From Begonia masoniana (taxonomy: Eukaryota > Streptophyta > Magnoliopsida > Cucurbitales > Begoniaceae), in the NCBI GenBank assembly GCA_022432975.1, contig CM039511.1:19308557-19372556 (forward strand): a DNA stretch of 64,000 nt. The letters are read 5' to 3'. Of this stretch, positions 1 to 12,691 are shown in pieces. A model generated the notes under the pieces. The model searched no databases and was not told the origin of the DNA. It saw only the letters and a list, made by a program, of their open reading frames with translations. The position numbers were made by a program, and so were the translations under genes. How positions within the stretch are numbered: the first letter of the stretch is position 1; every line of letters begins with the position of its first letter.

Positions 1-1567
<1,567 letters not shown>

Positions 1568-1718
1568 GGGAAATTATTAATAAAAAGTCGAAGTATACGT
1601 TTTTTTTTTTATTTTAAAGTATTAAATTTAACAATTCAGAGTTTAAACTATAAAAAACATAACAAAATAAACTCTACCGTCAGTTCGATCTGCGTCCAGT
1701 ATTCATTTTGACTGTATA
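1568..1718 (+). repeat. MULE left TIR, outer segment
   Basis: Its reverse complement aligns with 34740-34887, including the shared CGAAGTATACG block near the tip. It is cut by E1 at 1718/1719. The last five bases, GTATA (1714-1718), are the E1 target-site duplication. Confidence 0.88.
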
Positions 1719-1984
1719 TGTCACGACCATAATACTGTACCCAATTTCCGTACATATATATATATATTTTTTTTAATCCTAATAACTTTAACTGTATTTA
1801 AACGGAATTTAAAGCGGAAACCATATTTGTAAAACGTCCAAACCTATTTTTTTGAAAACCATTTAGCAAGGACTTAAAACAATTATTAAACTTTAAAACA
1901 ATTAAAACAATTTAATTAAAACTTACAATAATTGATTTAAAACAACTAAATTCGATCACAGGGACAAAAATAGAGTTTTGCTCC

Positions 1985-2125
1985 CAATATACAGGGGAGA
2001 TTGATCGCCCATAAAGGGGTGATCAATCGCCCTTCGACGATTGCAACAGGCGAACATTCGCCTGTTGCAAATCGCCTGTGGCGATCAGTCGCCACAATTT
2101 GTGGCGATTGATCGCCACACTCTCT
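1985..2125. repeat. GGCGATC-type palindrome cluster in E1 LTR
   Basis: Several short inverted repeats (GGCGATTGATCGCC-like, plus AGAGAG arms flanking a CTGG core) are packed in about 140 bp near the downstream end of the LTR in the element sense. The same cluster occurs in the other E1 LTR (about 7575-7710), in G (29588-29812) and in B (38220-38405). It is absent from D. The role is unknown. Confidence 0.7.
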
Positions 2126-2613
2126 GGATTTCTCTAGAGAGCAGCGATCCTTCTTTCTTTCCTTTTCCTCTGTGCCAACTTCACACACTTCACAATTCTT
2201 TATTTTCTTTACACTTCATTACTAACAAACACAGCAGTCATCATAAAGACTTAAACCCAATCAAAACCTAACATTCACACGCTCTCGTAACCTCATCCAA
2301 AACCGACTCAAAACGTATTTAAAACGAAGTACAGTTCCCTGAAAACGAACTGCGTGAATATGTTTAAAACTGTACAATTCCTTCTATTAAAATCATCCAG
2401 CAATTCCATAAAAACTTTACAAAAACAGTTTACAAAATAGATTTCTGAAAACGTTTAAAACCTATCAACTAACAAAACCAAGCATCCTAAAATGTCTATA
2501 CAACCATCCGCCCAAAACATCCCAAAAACCCCAAAACCTATACATACTTCCCCACGGGTCAGGTCAAGCATCGACTGCGCCAGCATACCACCGCAGGCCC
2601 TCCGTCAACTGCC

Positions 2614-3233
2614 TCATTCCTCAGGTGGAGGGATCTCATCCTCACCTGCCTCAATGTCACCTACACCATACAAACAAACTATGAGATAAAAATCTCAGCA
2701 AGCTCTCGTAAATGCAGAATGCGTGCAGATGCGTATGTCATTCATAAACATGCAGATAACAGATTCAGATTAACAGATTCAGATTCATTACGTTGCAGAC
2801 AGATTGTCACCGAGGTATAAACCACCTCGTCGTGACCAGATACAGATTACGTAGATTTTGTTGGTTCATTTTACATTTTAATTAGGTCGCAGACAGAATG
2901 TCACCGAGGTCTAAACCACCTCGCCGTGACGAGATAACATATTACGTAGATTCATTTCGTTCGTTCTCTTAAACATATGCTTTAAATGACGTGATGCATG
3001 AGCAGTCAAATACATAAAGTAAACAACCAACATGTGTACCATTAAGACGATAAACAAACATAATCTATAAACGACTAACCTAACTACCCAACTAACAACA
3101 ATTTAATCAAACGCATCACCAAAACTCCTCTAGACGACTTCGACGTACGGTGTAGGCCAATCGGCCAGAGAAGATCACGAGAACTTACCTCGTGTCCAAA
3201 GCAGCTCAAGCTCCATCCACGAGCGTTGTTTAC
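2614..3233 (-). other. E1 3' LTR: exon-like blocks with splice signals
   Basis: On the minus strand, block 3189-3233 (45 bp) is preceded by CTTAG and followed by GTAAGT. Block 2614-2660 (47 bp) is preceded by GGTGTAG and ends in TGA. Joined, they give one frame whose last part reads GDIEAGEDEIPPPEE. The equivalent blocks in the E1 5' LTR are 8756-8800 and 8181-8227, with GEDD in place of GEDE. An upstream CT-rich block ends CTCTAG at 3613 before GTATG. No ATG opens this frame in E1. Whether the blocks are spliced is inferred from sequence alone. Confidence 0.5.
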
Positions 3234-4162
3234 CTAAGCAATTTAGAACATTTATCGTTAAAACGAATTCAAACTTCTAAACGTCCAAATTCAACAAAAA
3301 CCTTAACTAAAGAATTTTCCTAAAATCTTAACCTAACTAATCGAAGCATTTAAACAAACGATTAACGCTCGATAGTTTAAAACCACAATTAACGAGTTTT
3401 CCTAAAACTCGAAAATTCTCCAATTTTAACATTTCTCACCAACCACTTCAACTTCGTCCAATAACGTTCAATACGCTCTATACATTCATAAACTACAACA
3501 ATCTATCAATTTTGAACCCTAAATCTCGATTTCTAACAAAACCTAAACGAAACCCTAATTGTTCAAACTCTGTAAAAATCGAAGTAAACGCTCTAAGATC
3601 ATAGATTCATACCTAGAGTTGCGAGAGGAGGAGAAATCGCGAAGAAAATGAGACGAACGGAACACGAATCGGAGGTCAGAGTTGAGAAATCGTCGATGGC
3701 AGAGGAGATCGCAAAAGGGGAGCTTCCTGGCGTGAAAATGGTGGAGGAAGAAGAAGGTTGTTTTTAATAAAATTTGGTTTGCAAAATTACCATTTTGCCC
3801 TTAGTACATATTTTATATTTGTTTCGTCCTTTGTTTCGTTAATTAGCTAGCTATTTGGCTTCTCCAACTTTCCTTATTTCACCAATAAGTCCAACTTATT
3901 ATTTGGGATTTAATAAAACTGTCCGTTCGCAAATCGGATCTCGTTTACTATTTTTACTAAAACGTCCTTTATATTACGAGAAACGTAATTACTCGGAATA
4001 TAGCATTATTACTCCGACAAATCCCGTAAATTCCTTAAAATTCTTATTAATCTCTAAGATCATAATAAAGCTTTCTTTTTGTAAAATGGGCTTGATTTGA
4101 CATATTTACAAAAATGCCATCATATATTATAATATTAATATTCCGTAAAGCCGGGTATTACA

Positions 4163-5971
4163 TTCCACCCACCTTATTTAAAATTTTGTCCTCGAAATTT
4201 GCCCTGGCTTATAGTCCTTGATATTAACGTCTCATGTCTTGCGTCCTTATACTTTGACTTATCATCCGTACTTACGGTCATACTTCGTGATTCTAAACCA
4301 AAACTCCCTACTCCACTCTTGAACCTCGGCCCTAAATTAGTATTCCCTACTTTTGATTTGATTGTACACGTTCTTACTCAAGTATTAAGCATAATCCAAC
4401 TTTTAAAGCTCAAATCAATTAACCAAACGACATAATGTCACTTTAATATCTACGCATGCCTCTTTTTGTCAGGGCTGTGCCTAAGCTTCCTAACACCAAC
4501 CACACTGAATGTCTACAATTTCATCCAATTTCTGGGCTGCAACCCATACTTCAACGCAATTCCCTCGATCCTGTTCACAATCGGGACACACACCAAACGA
4601 ATTTCTACATTAGCTTCTTAATCGTAGTCCTCATTTCCAGTTCACGCATCAGATCTTACCAAATTACTAAGTTTGAACCGAACGACCTTTAACTGTGTAC
4701 TCGACATTTAACATCTCGAGCACACATTGGCTTACATTTAGTCACCCAAAACATTAAACTCTCTCTAATTTATTAATTGGCCTTTACTAAAGGTTGTCTC
4801 TTATCCTGAATCCTCGCAATAACTTCAACTTCCGACGTCATTTGCGTTAACAACCTTTCAAGGACTCCTAATAACACCTGAGTTGCGATCCACACTCCTC
4901 TTTATTTTCAACTTCGACTCCGTGAATTAAGTCCCTTTAGTTTCTAACTTCATTAATCATACGTCTATCAAACACGTACCTAACTACTTCACGCTATCGA
5001 AGCCTTCTCGAATTATTTATTCTAACACTAAATCTCCATTACACTACGACCTTATCCACCTATTGGGTATAACAATTTTTATATAAATATCGGAGTTGTA
5101 AAAACTAGCCTCACGTATAGTTTCGTTGACCTTAACTTTAGTCTCTTTTATGACCACTCGAATCCACATTTCCCTAGTAATGTCTCCACAGAACTACTTC
5201 GTTAACAGTATCCAAATTGTACACTTCCTTGGGCACCTCGCGAGTTTAATAAAAATTCTCAACTAAGATTCAAATCTCTAATTTCACAAACCATCTCATC
5301 GAGATTACTCCGAGGTTTCAACGAATCCATCTGGGATAAGGTTACCACTCGCTTAGGCTCCTGGTCTCTTCGTAACTAAAACGTTACAAACATCATGTAT
5401 TGTTCTAAGCTACCTCAATGAATTCTATCGCTATGTCTTTCCTCTTACTATATACATTATGCTCATTCGTTTAGCTCAACTCCTTGTTAACCCTAAGTAC
5501 AATGGAATCACTACGTTTTGTCGTAAATTCGCTCCAACTACCTATTCTAACTTTAATCCTTCAGTTAGTTCAACAATCTCCTTCAATTATTCCTAATATC
5601 GCACAAGGATTTTTCTTTCGAAGTTACTAAGTGGTCCACACTCTTTTGTTTCTCCTAGTCTTTGACAATTAATCTGAGTTAACTCTTGAATTAAATCTTC
5701 GCCTAGACACTCTCAACTTCTCACGAATCTCCAACATACGAATTCTATGGTACTCCCTCATCTATTTAAACACACTCTAAGTATTACAACAATCTAGGGT
5801 ATTCCTCTAATGGTAACTAGATTCTCAGGTGCACAACCTCATGTGGTTAAATCAAGCTAATCCTACTAATACATAACTCTATTCCTATATGGCCTATATT
5901 GCCTTATGTGTAGTCTACTGTCTCCTTGTCAAGGTTCGCCTAGTAACCCTTCTTACCCACTTGCTATTCTC
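4163..5971 (-). other. E1 internal non-coding region (after gag)
   Basis: About 1.8 kb between gag and the 3' LTR with no reading frame of note and no pol motifs. The polypurine tract is at 4163-4175 (CCACCCACC on the plus strand). The region is alignable with the post-gag region of D (for example around 54415-54560), so it is a family-specific sequence kept in both lineages. Retention could reflect packaging or 3'-end needs, or simply shared ancestry. Confidence 0.75.
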
Positions 5972-7135
5972 TTACCTCCCTATATTCTTTCTATATCGTA
6001 TACGTATCGCCATACAAGTAATTAAAACAGTACCTGCGATTAGAGAAGGCCGGGCTCCATCGTCGACGTCGCCAGGCTCAATAAAGGAGAAAATCCTGGG
6101 GACTCTCCTCTGATCTCCAATCAACTGATCTCGGCCCGGCTTCGGGCAATCTTTAACGAAGTGGTCAACTCCACCACACCTAAAACATTTGTTCGTGCCC
6201 ACCCGGCACTCACCACTGTGTTCTTTCTGGCAACTAGGGCACCAAGGCATTTGAGAAGCCCCTTGTACCTGCTTACCCTTCCCTCTATCATTGCCTCCCT
6301 CTAGAGGCCTTTTAACACCTCTCTGTTGTTGTTGCTGTAGTTGTGCTCTCGGTTGCCAGTCCATACTCCTGATCTGAGGGTGAATCTCTCGAAAGAAGCC
6401 CTTAGATGGCTCCCTCAGTTTGACAGAATCCCTATCAACGACCTCAATCTCAAGCGCCCTGGCCACAATCTCGTCATAGGATACATTCCGTACCCCAGAT
6501 ATAGTAAGACGCATCCGGAATTCCTGGCCAAGTCCCTGTAAAAATCTGTGCACCTTGTCCTCATTAACGCTGACCTGACGTGGCGCGAATCGAGAGAGGG
6601 CTTCGAACTTCCCCACATACTCGGCAATCGAACCAACTTGCCGTAACTGCATAAATTCAACCATCTTCACTTCCCGTACTGTATGGCTGAAATACTTATC
6701 ATAGAACAACACCCTGCATCGCTCCCAACCCATAATCGTCACATCGGTGGTTGTCTTGATGGAATCCCACCAAAACCGAGCATCTAACGCTAGGTGGTAA
6801 GTCACCAACGCCACCTTCTCCCCGTCCTCAATGCTCGCATATGCCAGCATATCCTCCATAGTGCGAATCCACTCCTCAGCTGAAGAGGGATCTGTAGACT
6901 GTCCGTTAAATATAGGGGGCTGGAGCTTCTGAAATCTCTTCATCCCACGATTACCTAGAATGCCTGCCTCCCGAGCTCTAACGCCCTCTCGGTCAATAAG
7001 GGTGCCCAACTGTTGAGACTGTCTCTTCATCTGTTGAGCCTGTCGCTCCATATGTTGAGACTGTTGAGCAATGAAATCCTTAAGGGTATCTATCGTATTG
7101 TCTCGGTCATCTCGATCGTTTCCTCGACGCACCAT
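5972..7135 (-). CDS. gag: E1 gag polyprotein (387 aa), open
   Basis: Retrotransposon nucleocapsid/capsid protein that would form virus-like particles and bind element RNA. It starts at ATG 7133-7135, 150 bp inside the primer-binding site. The N-terminal region is Gln-rich and likely coiled (residues 18-50). The retrotransposon gag domain spans roughly residues 75-220 (FNGQSTDPSSAEEWIRTMEDM, then FWWDSIK). A CCHC zinc knuckle follows (CFRCGGVDHFVKDC). The frame is intact but ends just where protease should begin, so the DTG aspartate motif is missing. It is very similar to the D gag. It has no pol partner in its own element and would depend on one in trans. Confidence 0.92.
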   Translation of the reverse strand: MVRRGNDRDDRDNTIDTLKDFIAQQSQHMERQAQQMKRQSQQLGTLIDREGVRAREAGILGNRGMKRFQKLQPPIFNGQSTDPSSAEEWIRTMEDMLAYASIEDGEKVALVTYHLALDARFWWDSIKTTTDVTIMGWERCRVLFYDKYFSHTVREVKMVEFMQLRQVGSIAEYVGKFEALSRFAPRQVSVNEDKVHRFLQGLGQEFRMRLTISGVRNVSYDEIVARALEIEVVDRDSVKLREPSKGFFREIHPQIRSMDWQPRAQLQQQQQRGVKRPLEGGNDRGKGKQVQGASQMPWCPSCQKEHSGECRVGTNKCFRCGGVDHFVKDCPKPGRDQLIGDQRRVPRIFSFIEPGDVDDGARPSLIAGTVLITCMAIRIRYRKNIGR

Positions 7136-7286
7136 AATTATAAATAACTCCTATAAAAGTTAAATGCAAACATCTCTAAGAAACTGAAATCAAATAAAAC
7201 TATAAACATACTCACAGTTGATGAAGAATGTCCACGTAGTGGCTGTGCAGTCGAGCAGTCTACAGAATCGATTTTAAAACCCGGGG

Positions 7287-7298
7287 GCTCTGATACCA
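7287..7298 (-). other. E1 primer-binding site (initiator tRNA-Met)
   Basis: TGGTATCAGAGC on the minus strand, 5 bases inside the 5' LTR boundary. It is complementary to the 3' end of plant initiator tRNA-Met, as is usual for this clade. Confidence 0.93.
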
Positions 7299-7303
7299 TA
7301 AAC

Positions 7304-9728
7304 TGTCACGACCCTAATACTGTACCCAATTTCCGTACATATATATATATATATATATTTTTATCCTAATAACTTTAACTGCATTTAAACGGAATTTAAA
7401 GCGGAAACCATATTTGTAAAACGTCCAAACCTATTTTTTTGAAAACCATTTAGCAAGGACTTAAAACAATTATTAAACTTTAAAACAATTAAAACAATTT
7501 AATTAAAACTTAAAATAATTGATTTAAAACAACTAAATTCGATCACAGGGACAAAAATGGAGTTTTGCTCCCAATATACAGGGGCGATTGATCGCCCATA
7601 AAGGGGCGATCAATCGCCCTTCTTCGATTGCAACAAGCGAACATTCGCCTGTTGCAAATCGCCTGTGGCGATCAGTCGCCACGCTCTCTGGATTTCTCTA
7701 GAGAGCGACGATCCTTCTTTCTTTCCTTTTCCCCTGCGCCAACTTCACACACTCCACAATTCTTTATTTTCTTCACACTTCATTACTAACAAACACAGCA
7801 GTCATCATAAAAGACTTAAACCCAATCAAAACCCAACATTCACACGCTCTCGTAACCTCATCCAAAACCGACTCAAAACGTATTTAAAACGAAGTACAGT
7901 TCCCTGAAAACGAACTGCGTGGATATGTTTAAAACTGTACAATTCCTCCTATTAAAATCATCCAGCAATTCCATAAAAACTTTACAAAAACAGTTTACAA
8001 AATAGATTTCTGAAAACATTTAAAACCTATCAACTAACAAAACCAAGCATCCTAAAATGTCTATACAACCATCCGCCCAAAACATCCCAAAAACCCCAAA
8101 ATCTATACATACTTCCCCACGGGTCATGTCAAGCATCGACTACGCTAGCACACCACCGCAGGCATCCTTCGTCAACTGCCTCATTCCTCAGGTGGAGGGA
8201 TATCATCCTCACCTGCCTCAATGTCACCTACACCATACAGACAAACTATGAGATAAAAATCTCAGCAAGCTCTCGTAAATGCAGAATGCGTGCAGATGCG
8301 TATGTCATTCATAAACATGCAGATAACAGATTCAGATTAACAGATTCAGATTCATTACGTTGCAGACAGATTGTCACCGAGGTCTAAACCACCTCGTCGT
8401 GACCAGATACAGATTACGTAGATTTTGTTGGTTCATTTTACATTTTAATTAGGTTGTAGACAGAATGTCACCGAGGTCTAAACCACCTCGCTGGGACCAG
8501 ATAACGGATTACGTAGATTCATTTCATTCGTTCTCTTAAACATATGCTTTAACAGACGTGATGCATGAGCAGTCATATGCATAAAGTAAACAACCAGCAT
8601 GTGTACCATCAAGACGATAAACAAACATAATCTATAAACGACTAACCTAACTACCCAACCAACAACAATTTAATCAAATGCATCACCAAAACTTCTCGAG
8701 ACGATTTCGACGTACGGTCTAGGCCAATCGGCCAGAGAAGATCACGAGAACTTACCTCGTGTCCAAAGCAGCTCAAACTCCGTCCACGAGCGTTGTTTAC
8801 CTAAGGAATTTAGAACATTTATCGTTAAAACGAATTCAAACTTCTAAACGTCCAAATTCAACAAAAACCTTAACTAAAGAATTTTTCTAAAATCTTAACC
8901 TAACTAATCGAAGCATTTAAATAAACGATTAACGCTCGATAGTTTAAAACTACAATTAACGAGTTTTCCTAAAACCCAAAAATTCTCCAATTTTAACATT
9001 TCTCACAAACCACTCCAACTTCGTCCAATAACATTTAATACGCTCTATACATTCATAAACTACAACAATCTATCAATTTTGAACCCTAAATCTCGATTTC
9101 AAACAAAACCTAAACAAAACCCTAATTGTTCAAACTCCGTAAAAATCGAAGTAAACGCTTTAAGATCATAGATTCATACCTAGAGTTGCGAGAGGAGGAG
9201 AAATCGCGAAGAAAACGAGACGAACGGAACACGAATCGGAGGTCGGAGTTGAGAAATCGTCGATGGCAGAGGAGATCGCAAAAGGGGAGCTTCCTGGCGT
9301 GAAAATGGTGGAAGAAGAAGAAGGTTGTTTTTAATAAAATTTGGTTTGCAAAATTACCATTTTGCCCTTAGTACATATTTTATATTTGTTTCGTCCTTTG
9401 TTTCGTTAATTAGCTAGCTATTTGGCTTCTCCAACTTTCCTTATTTCACCAATAAGTCCAACTTATTATTTGGGATTTAATAAAACTTTCCGTTCACAAA
9501 TCGGATCTCGTTTACTATTTTTACTAAAACGTCCTTTATATTACGAGAAACATAATTACTCAGAATATATCATTATTACTCCGACAAATCCCGTAAATTT
9601 CTTAAAATTCTTATTAATCTCTAAGATCGTAATAAAGCTTTCTTTTTGTAAAACGGGCTTGATTTGCATATTTACAAAAAAGTCATCATATATTATAATA
9701 TTAATATTCCGTAAAGCCGGGTATTATA
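7304..9728 (-). repeat. E1 5' LTR (2,425 bp)
   Basis: Partner of 1719-4162, with scattered substitutions and small indels that show the insertion is not recent. Exon-like blocks are at 8756-8800 and 8181-8227. It is followed by the target duplication GTATA at 9729-9733. Confidence 0.93.
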
Positions 9729-9733
9729 GTATA

Positions 9734-10195
9734 TCGGACGGACGGAAAATATTAGCGTCCGTCCGTGTCAATTCTTTTGCCGTATACCATACGGATATTT
9801 CAAAATAGAGACCGTCCGGTACATATAACGGACGGACACTTGAAAAGTTCATCCGTCCGTACGTAAGTTTTACCGTGGCTATCAACGGCAAATCGGGCAG
9901 ACTCTGTATTTAAACATCCATTCGTTATTTTTAAGGCATTTTATAAACGGACGGACGTTCTAAATTAGGGCGAAATCGGACGGACGCTTAAATACAGTGT
10001 CCGTCTGATCTCGTGATTTATATCGAACCAGAGTCTGAAATCCAACATTTTTACCACAGCAAAATCGATTTTCTCTCAACATTTTTCAATTTTTTTGTAA
10101 ATTTTCAACTGAAAAACACTTCAGATAATAGCTTTCTTCATTCTGATTAATTTAGTTCAATTTTTATCGTAAATAACTCAGATTTTGTAAACTGG
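9734..10195 (+). repeat. MULE left TIR, inner segment, rich in GGACGGAC motifs
   Basis: Continues the TIR after E1 and aligns in reverse with about 34277-34725. It carries seven or so copies of GGACGGAC or GTCCGTCC in both orientations, and one more follows at about 10211. Repeated short motifs in MULE TIRs are plausible transposase-binding sites; this is an inference. Confidence 0.82.
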
Positions 10196-10455
10196 TTGTC
10201 TCCTAGCCTGTATAACGGACGGACGCACTGAAAGGGCGTCCATCCATTCTCCATTTTTTTTACTGATTTGAGATTGTTTTCCTCTGATGTTCTTTATTTA
10301 TTATGATTGTTATTGTTGTATTGTTTAATTGATAGGCTAAAATTGAGCTTCAATTTGGATTTATCTTATCGGCAAAACTATTTTTTATTCAATTGATAGG
10401 CTATTGTTTATCTTGAATAAAATTTTCAATTTTTTTTTTCAGATAATCGTTGTAA
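10196..10455 (+). promoter_or_regulatory. MULE transposase leader with probable 5' UTR intron
   Basis: Non-coding stretch between the TIR and the transposase ATG. It ends in a pyrimidine run and TTTCAG at 10430-10441, a strong splice acceptor 14 bp before ATG 10456. This suggests an intron in the transposase 5' UTR. Confidence 0.5.
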
Positions 10456-11232
10456 ATGGCAAAAAGATTGGTTGATACAGATGAGCCTGCGAACATAGAG
10501 TGGTATATGGAGGAGCACGGTTCCATATACGGTGATATTTAACCATTTGATCACTTAGAGGGTGAAGGAGAAATATAGATGCATTCAATATCGCAAACCT
10601 TAGACGTTGAGCTTCGTGAACCGTTTAATTTGGATGATGACGAGGCACAAAACATACAAGTAAAGGCAGAAAATTCGGGTGATTTTACTGTGGGTAGACA
10701 ATATAGTTCTTTAAAAACCATTGGAGACGAAGTACGAGATTATGTTTTGAAAAAGGGATTTGATATCAAATTTGTTAAAAGTGAGAAGAAGAGACTCACG
10801 ACAAAATGCCAAGAAGTAGATTGTAATTGACATTTGTATACTTTGGTCATACAAAATGAATTGACCTTCCAAATAAAGTCCTCCCATAATGATCACAACT
10901 GTGTAAGGACACTTGATAATCGACACGCTTCGGCAAAATGGTTGATAATATATTATTCAGATAGGTTCAAAAGTCAACCTGACTGACCCATTCCTGATAT
11001 TATCTAGACAGTGAGGAATAAACATAAGGTGAACATTAAGCTAAGTCTTGCGAGAAGACAAAGAAGCGAAGCTAAATAACTTAATTACGGGAGGGGCAAA
11101 AAACAATTCAAACTATTACGTTCGTACTCAAAAGAAATATTCAGATCAAATCCAGGCAATACAGTGAAAATACATGGTTACGTGGTGGGTGAGGGGCGAG
11201 ATGAGAAGATAATATTTGAAAGAATGTACATA
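10456..11232 (+). pseudogene. MULE transposase, 5' part (MuDR-type DNA-binding domain), broken
   Basis: The frame starts at ATG 10456 (MAKRLVDTDEPANIEWYMEE) and includes the MuDR-type DNA-binding region (FTVGRQYSSLKTIGDEV, then IKFVKSEKKRLTTKC). It continues to FERMYICM at the insertion site of LTR A. Premature stops occur near 10540, 10576 and 10828 and again further on; the 10828 stop sits at a position where the family has Trp. The coding frame resumes exactly at 30764 once A and one TGTAT duplication are removed. Transposase cuts and joins MULE ends; this copy cannot. Confidence 0.88.
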
Positions 11233-12546
11233 TGTATTGTAACACCCTAGCATTTTCGGTCATGTTATTGTCCCGAAATCTCACCGACCCGAATTAAATC
11301 ACCATTAAAGTAATGACTATCTTTATTAGATTTTGGACGCCGAGGTTTCGAGTTTCCATTCGTTAAGGGTATTTTCGTGCTAGTGGAATTCAAGTCTGAT
11401 TCACGAGCAGGAAGTTTTGTTAAAGTTCCGTGAATTAATTGGGATGAGTGGTCGAATAATAAAGTTACGGGAATCTAAGGCGATGAGTTATGCAACGTTT
11501 ATGAGAAAACTAGGTTAAGTGGCAAAGTGGTAATTGATGGTCGATTTTGTTATATATATATATGTAAAGGAACCAAAAACCCTCACAAAACCCCTTCACC
11601 CTGTTTCATGCAGCCGACTCCCTCTCCTCCAAATTTCCTCTCGGCATTTCTCCTCCTAGCCGGCGATTCACCCTCCACCAGCGATCGATTCTTCGTTCAT
11701 TCCTCCGAGCATTGAACCCTAGGTAAGGTTTAGATGATTCATTCATTAGGTCTATGATTTAGGGGTAGTCATTTGGTTAATGTTTGAGATTCTAGAATCG
11801 GCTAATGTTAGAACAATGGTAGCATTCGTGGGATTTTTCGTATTAATAACGATTAATGGTGCATTTGTGATTATTGGAGATAGCAGGTTGAAAAATACTG
11901 AATGTTGGTTTAAGTTCTGGTGGATGAAGGATTTAAAATGCCATTGATGCTTTTGGAAATTAAGATATGCACTCAAGGTGTTCGATGGAATGCCTAATAT
12001 CTATAAACCGAATTCTTAGGAGGTTACCTTAGTTAGGAACTTAGCCGGTTTTGATTTCAGAATATTTAGGATTGATTTTAACATTGTAATGTGAAATGCT
12101 TTAGGTGAAGAAGGTCTAAAGAGAAGTGCACGGATTGCTAAGGAAGCCAGATAAGTGAGTGAGTTAGGGACCCGGCCATTAGGGCCCTACATCACAAGGG
12201 TACTAGGAATATAGTTTCGAAGATTTGCTTGTTGTATGTGGACCGTTGAGTGTTATACTGTGATAAATAGAGTATATTTTTATGATATGATACATGATGA
12301 TTGTTCGTTTTTCTATGGTGTAATGTTCCTTTACGCATTCATGTACATGCATCACGTTTTTCCCATCGATATACATATGAAATGTTTCTACATGCACGAT
12401 TTCGGTAAAAAGAAGTAAAGAACATGTAATGTATACAATGGTCCAGTGCGGGTAGTAAGCAAGTATGGCACAGGGCATGTTTATGACAAGTTATGTGGTC
12501 TACGAGGTAGACGAGGGCAAGTTAGTGCATATGCCTACTCTTGCGT

Positions 12547-12637
12547 TGTAACGACCCCGTTAAAGGCCGCGACATAAACATAAACATCCTTCGGATAAAT
12601 ATTGTTTGTTCTCTGTTTCATCCTATCTACTTCATGT

Positions 12638-12691
<54 letters not shown>

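Larger units (their letters stand above)
1719..4162 (-). repeat. E1 3' LTR (2,444 bp)
   Basis: Runs from TGTCACGACC to GGTATTACA on the plus strand, i.e. TG...CA in the element sense. It is nearly colinear with 7304-9728. It contains the LTR exon-like blocks (donor after 3613, block 3189-3233, block 2614-2660), two roughly 96-bp hairpin-bearing repeats around 2790-2940, and a cluster of GGCGATC-type palindromes around 1990-2125. Confidence 0.93.
1719..9728 (-). mobile_element. E1: gag-only Ty3/gypsy LTR retrotransposon
   Basis: A complete two-LTR element on the minus strand, with a perfect 5-bp target duplication GTATA (1714-1718 and 9729-9733), inserted in the MULE left TIR. The LTRs are 1719-4162 (3') and 7304-9728 (5'). 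The primer-binding site is 7287-7298, the polypurine tract lies next to the 3' LTR, and there is one gag gene. No RT, RNase H or integrase is present. The right LTR edge ends TATTATA instead of TATTACA, so the terminal TG of the 5' LTR is mutated. Its gag and its 3' internal region match the D elements, so both belong to one non-autonomous family resembling the plant TR-GAG class. Confidence 0.93.

Noticed and set aside
12642..12683. The (TA)n tract in H LTR1 as a promoter element
   Set aside because: Its length differs strongly among the three H LTRs (short in LTR3), which is normal microsatellite change. Nothing marks it as a promoter.
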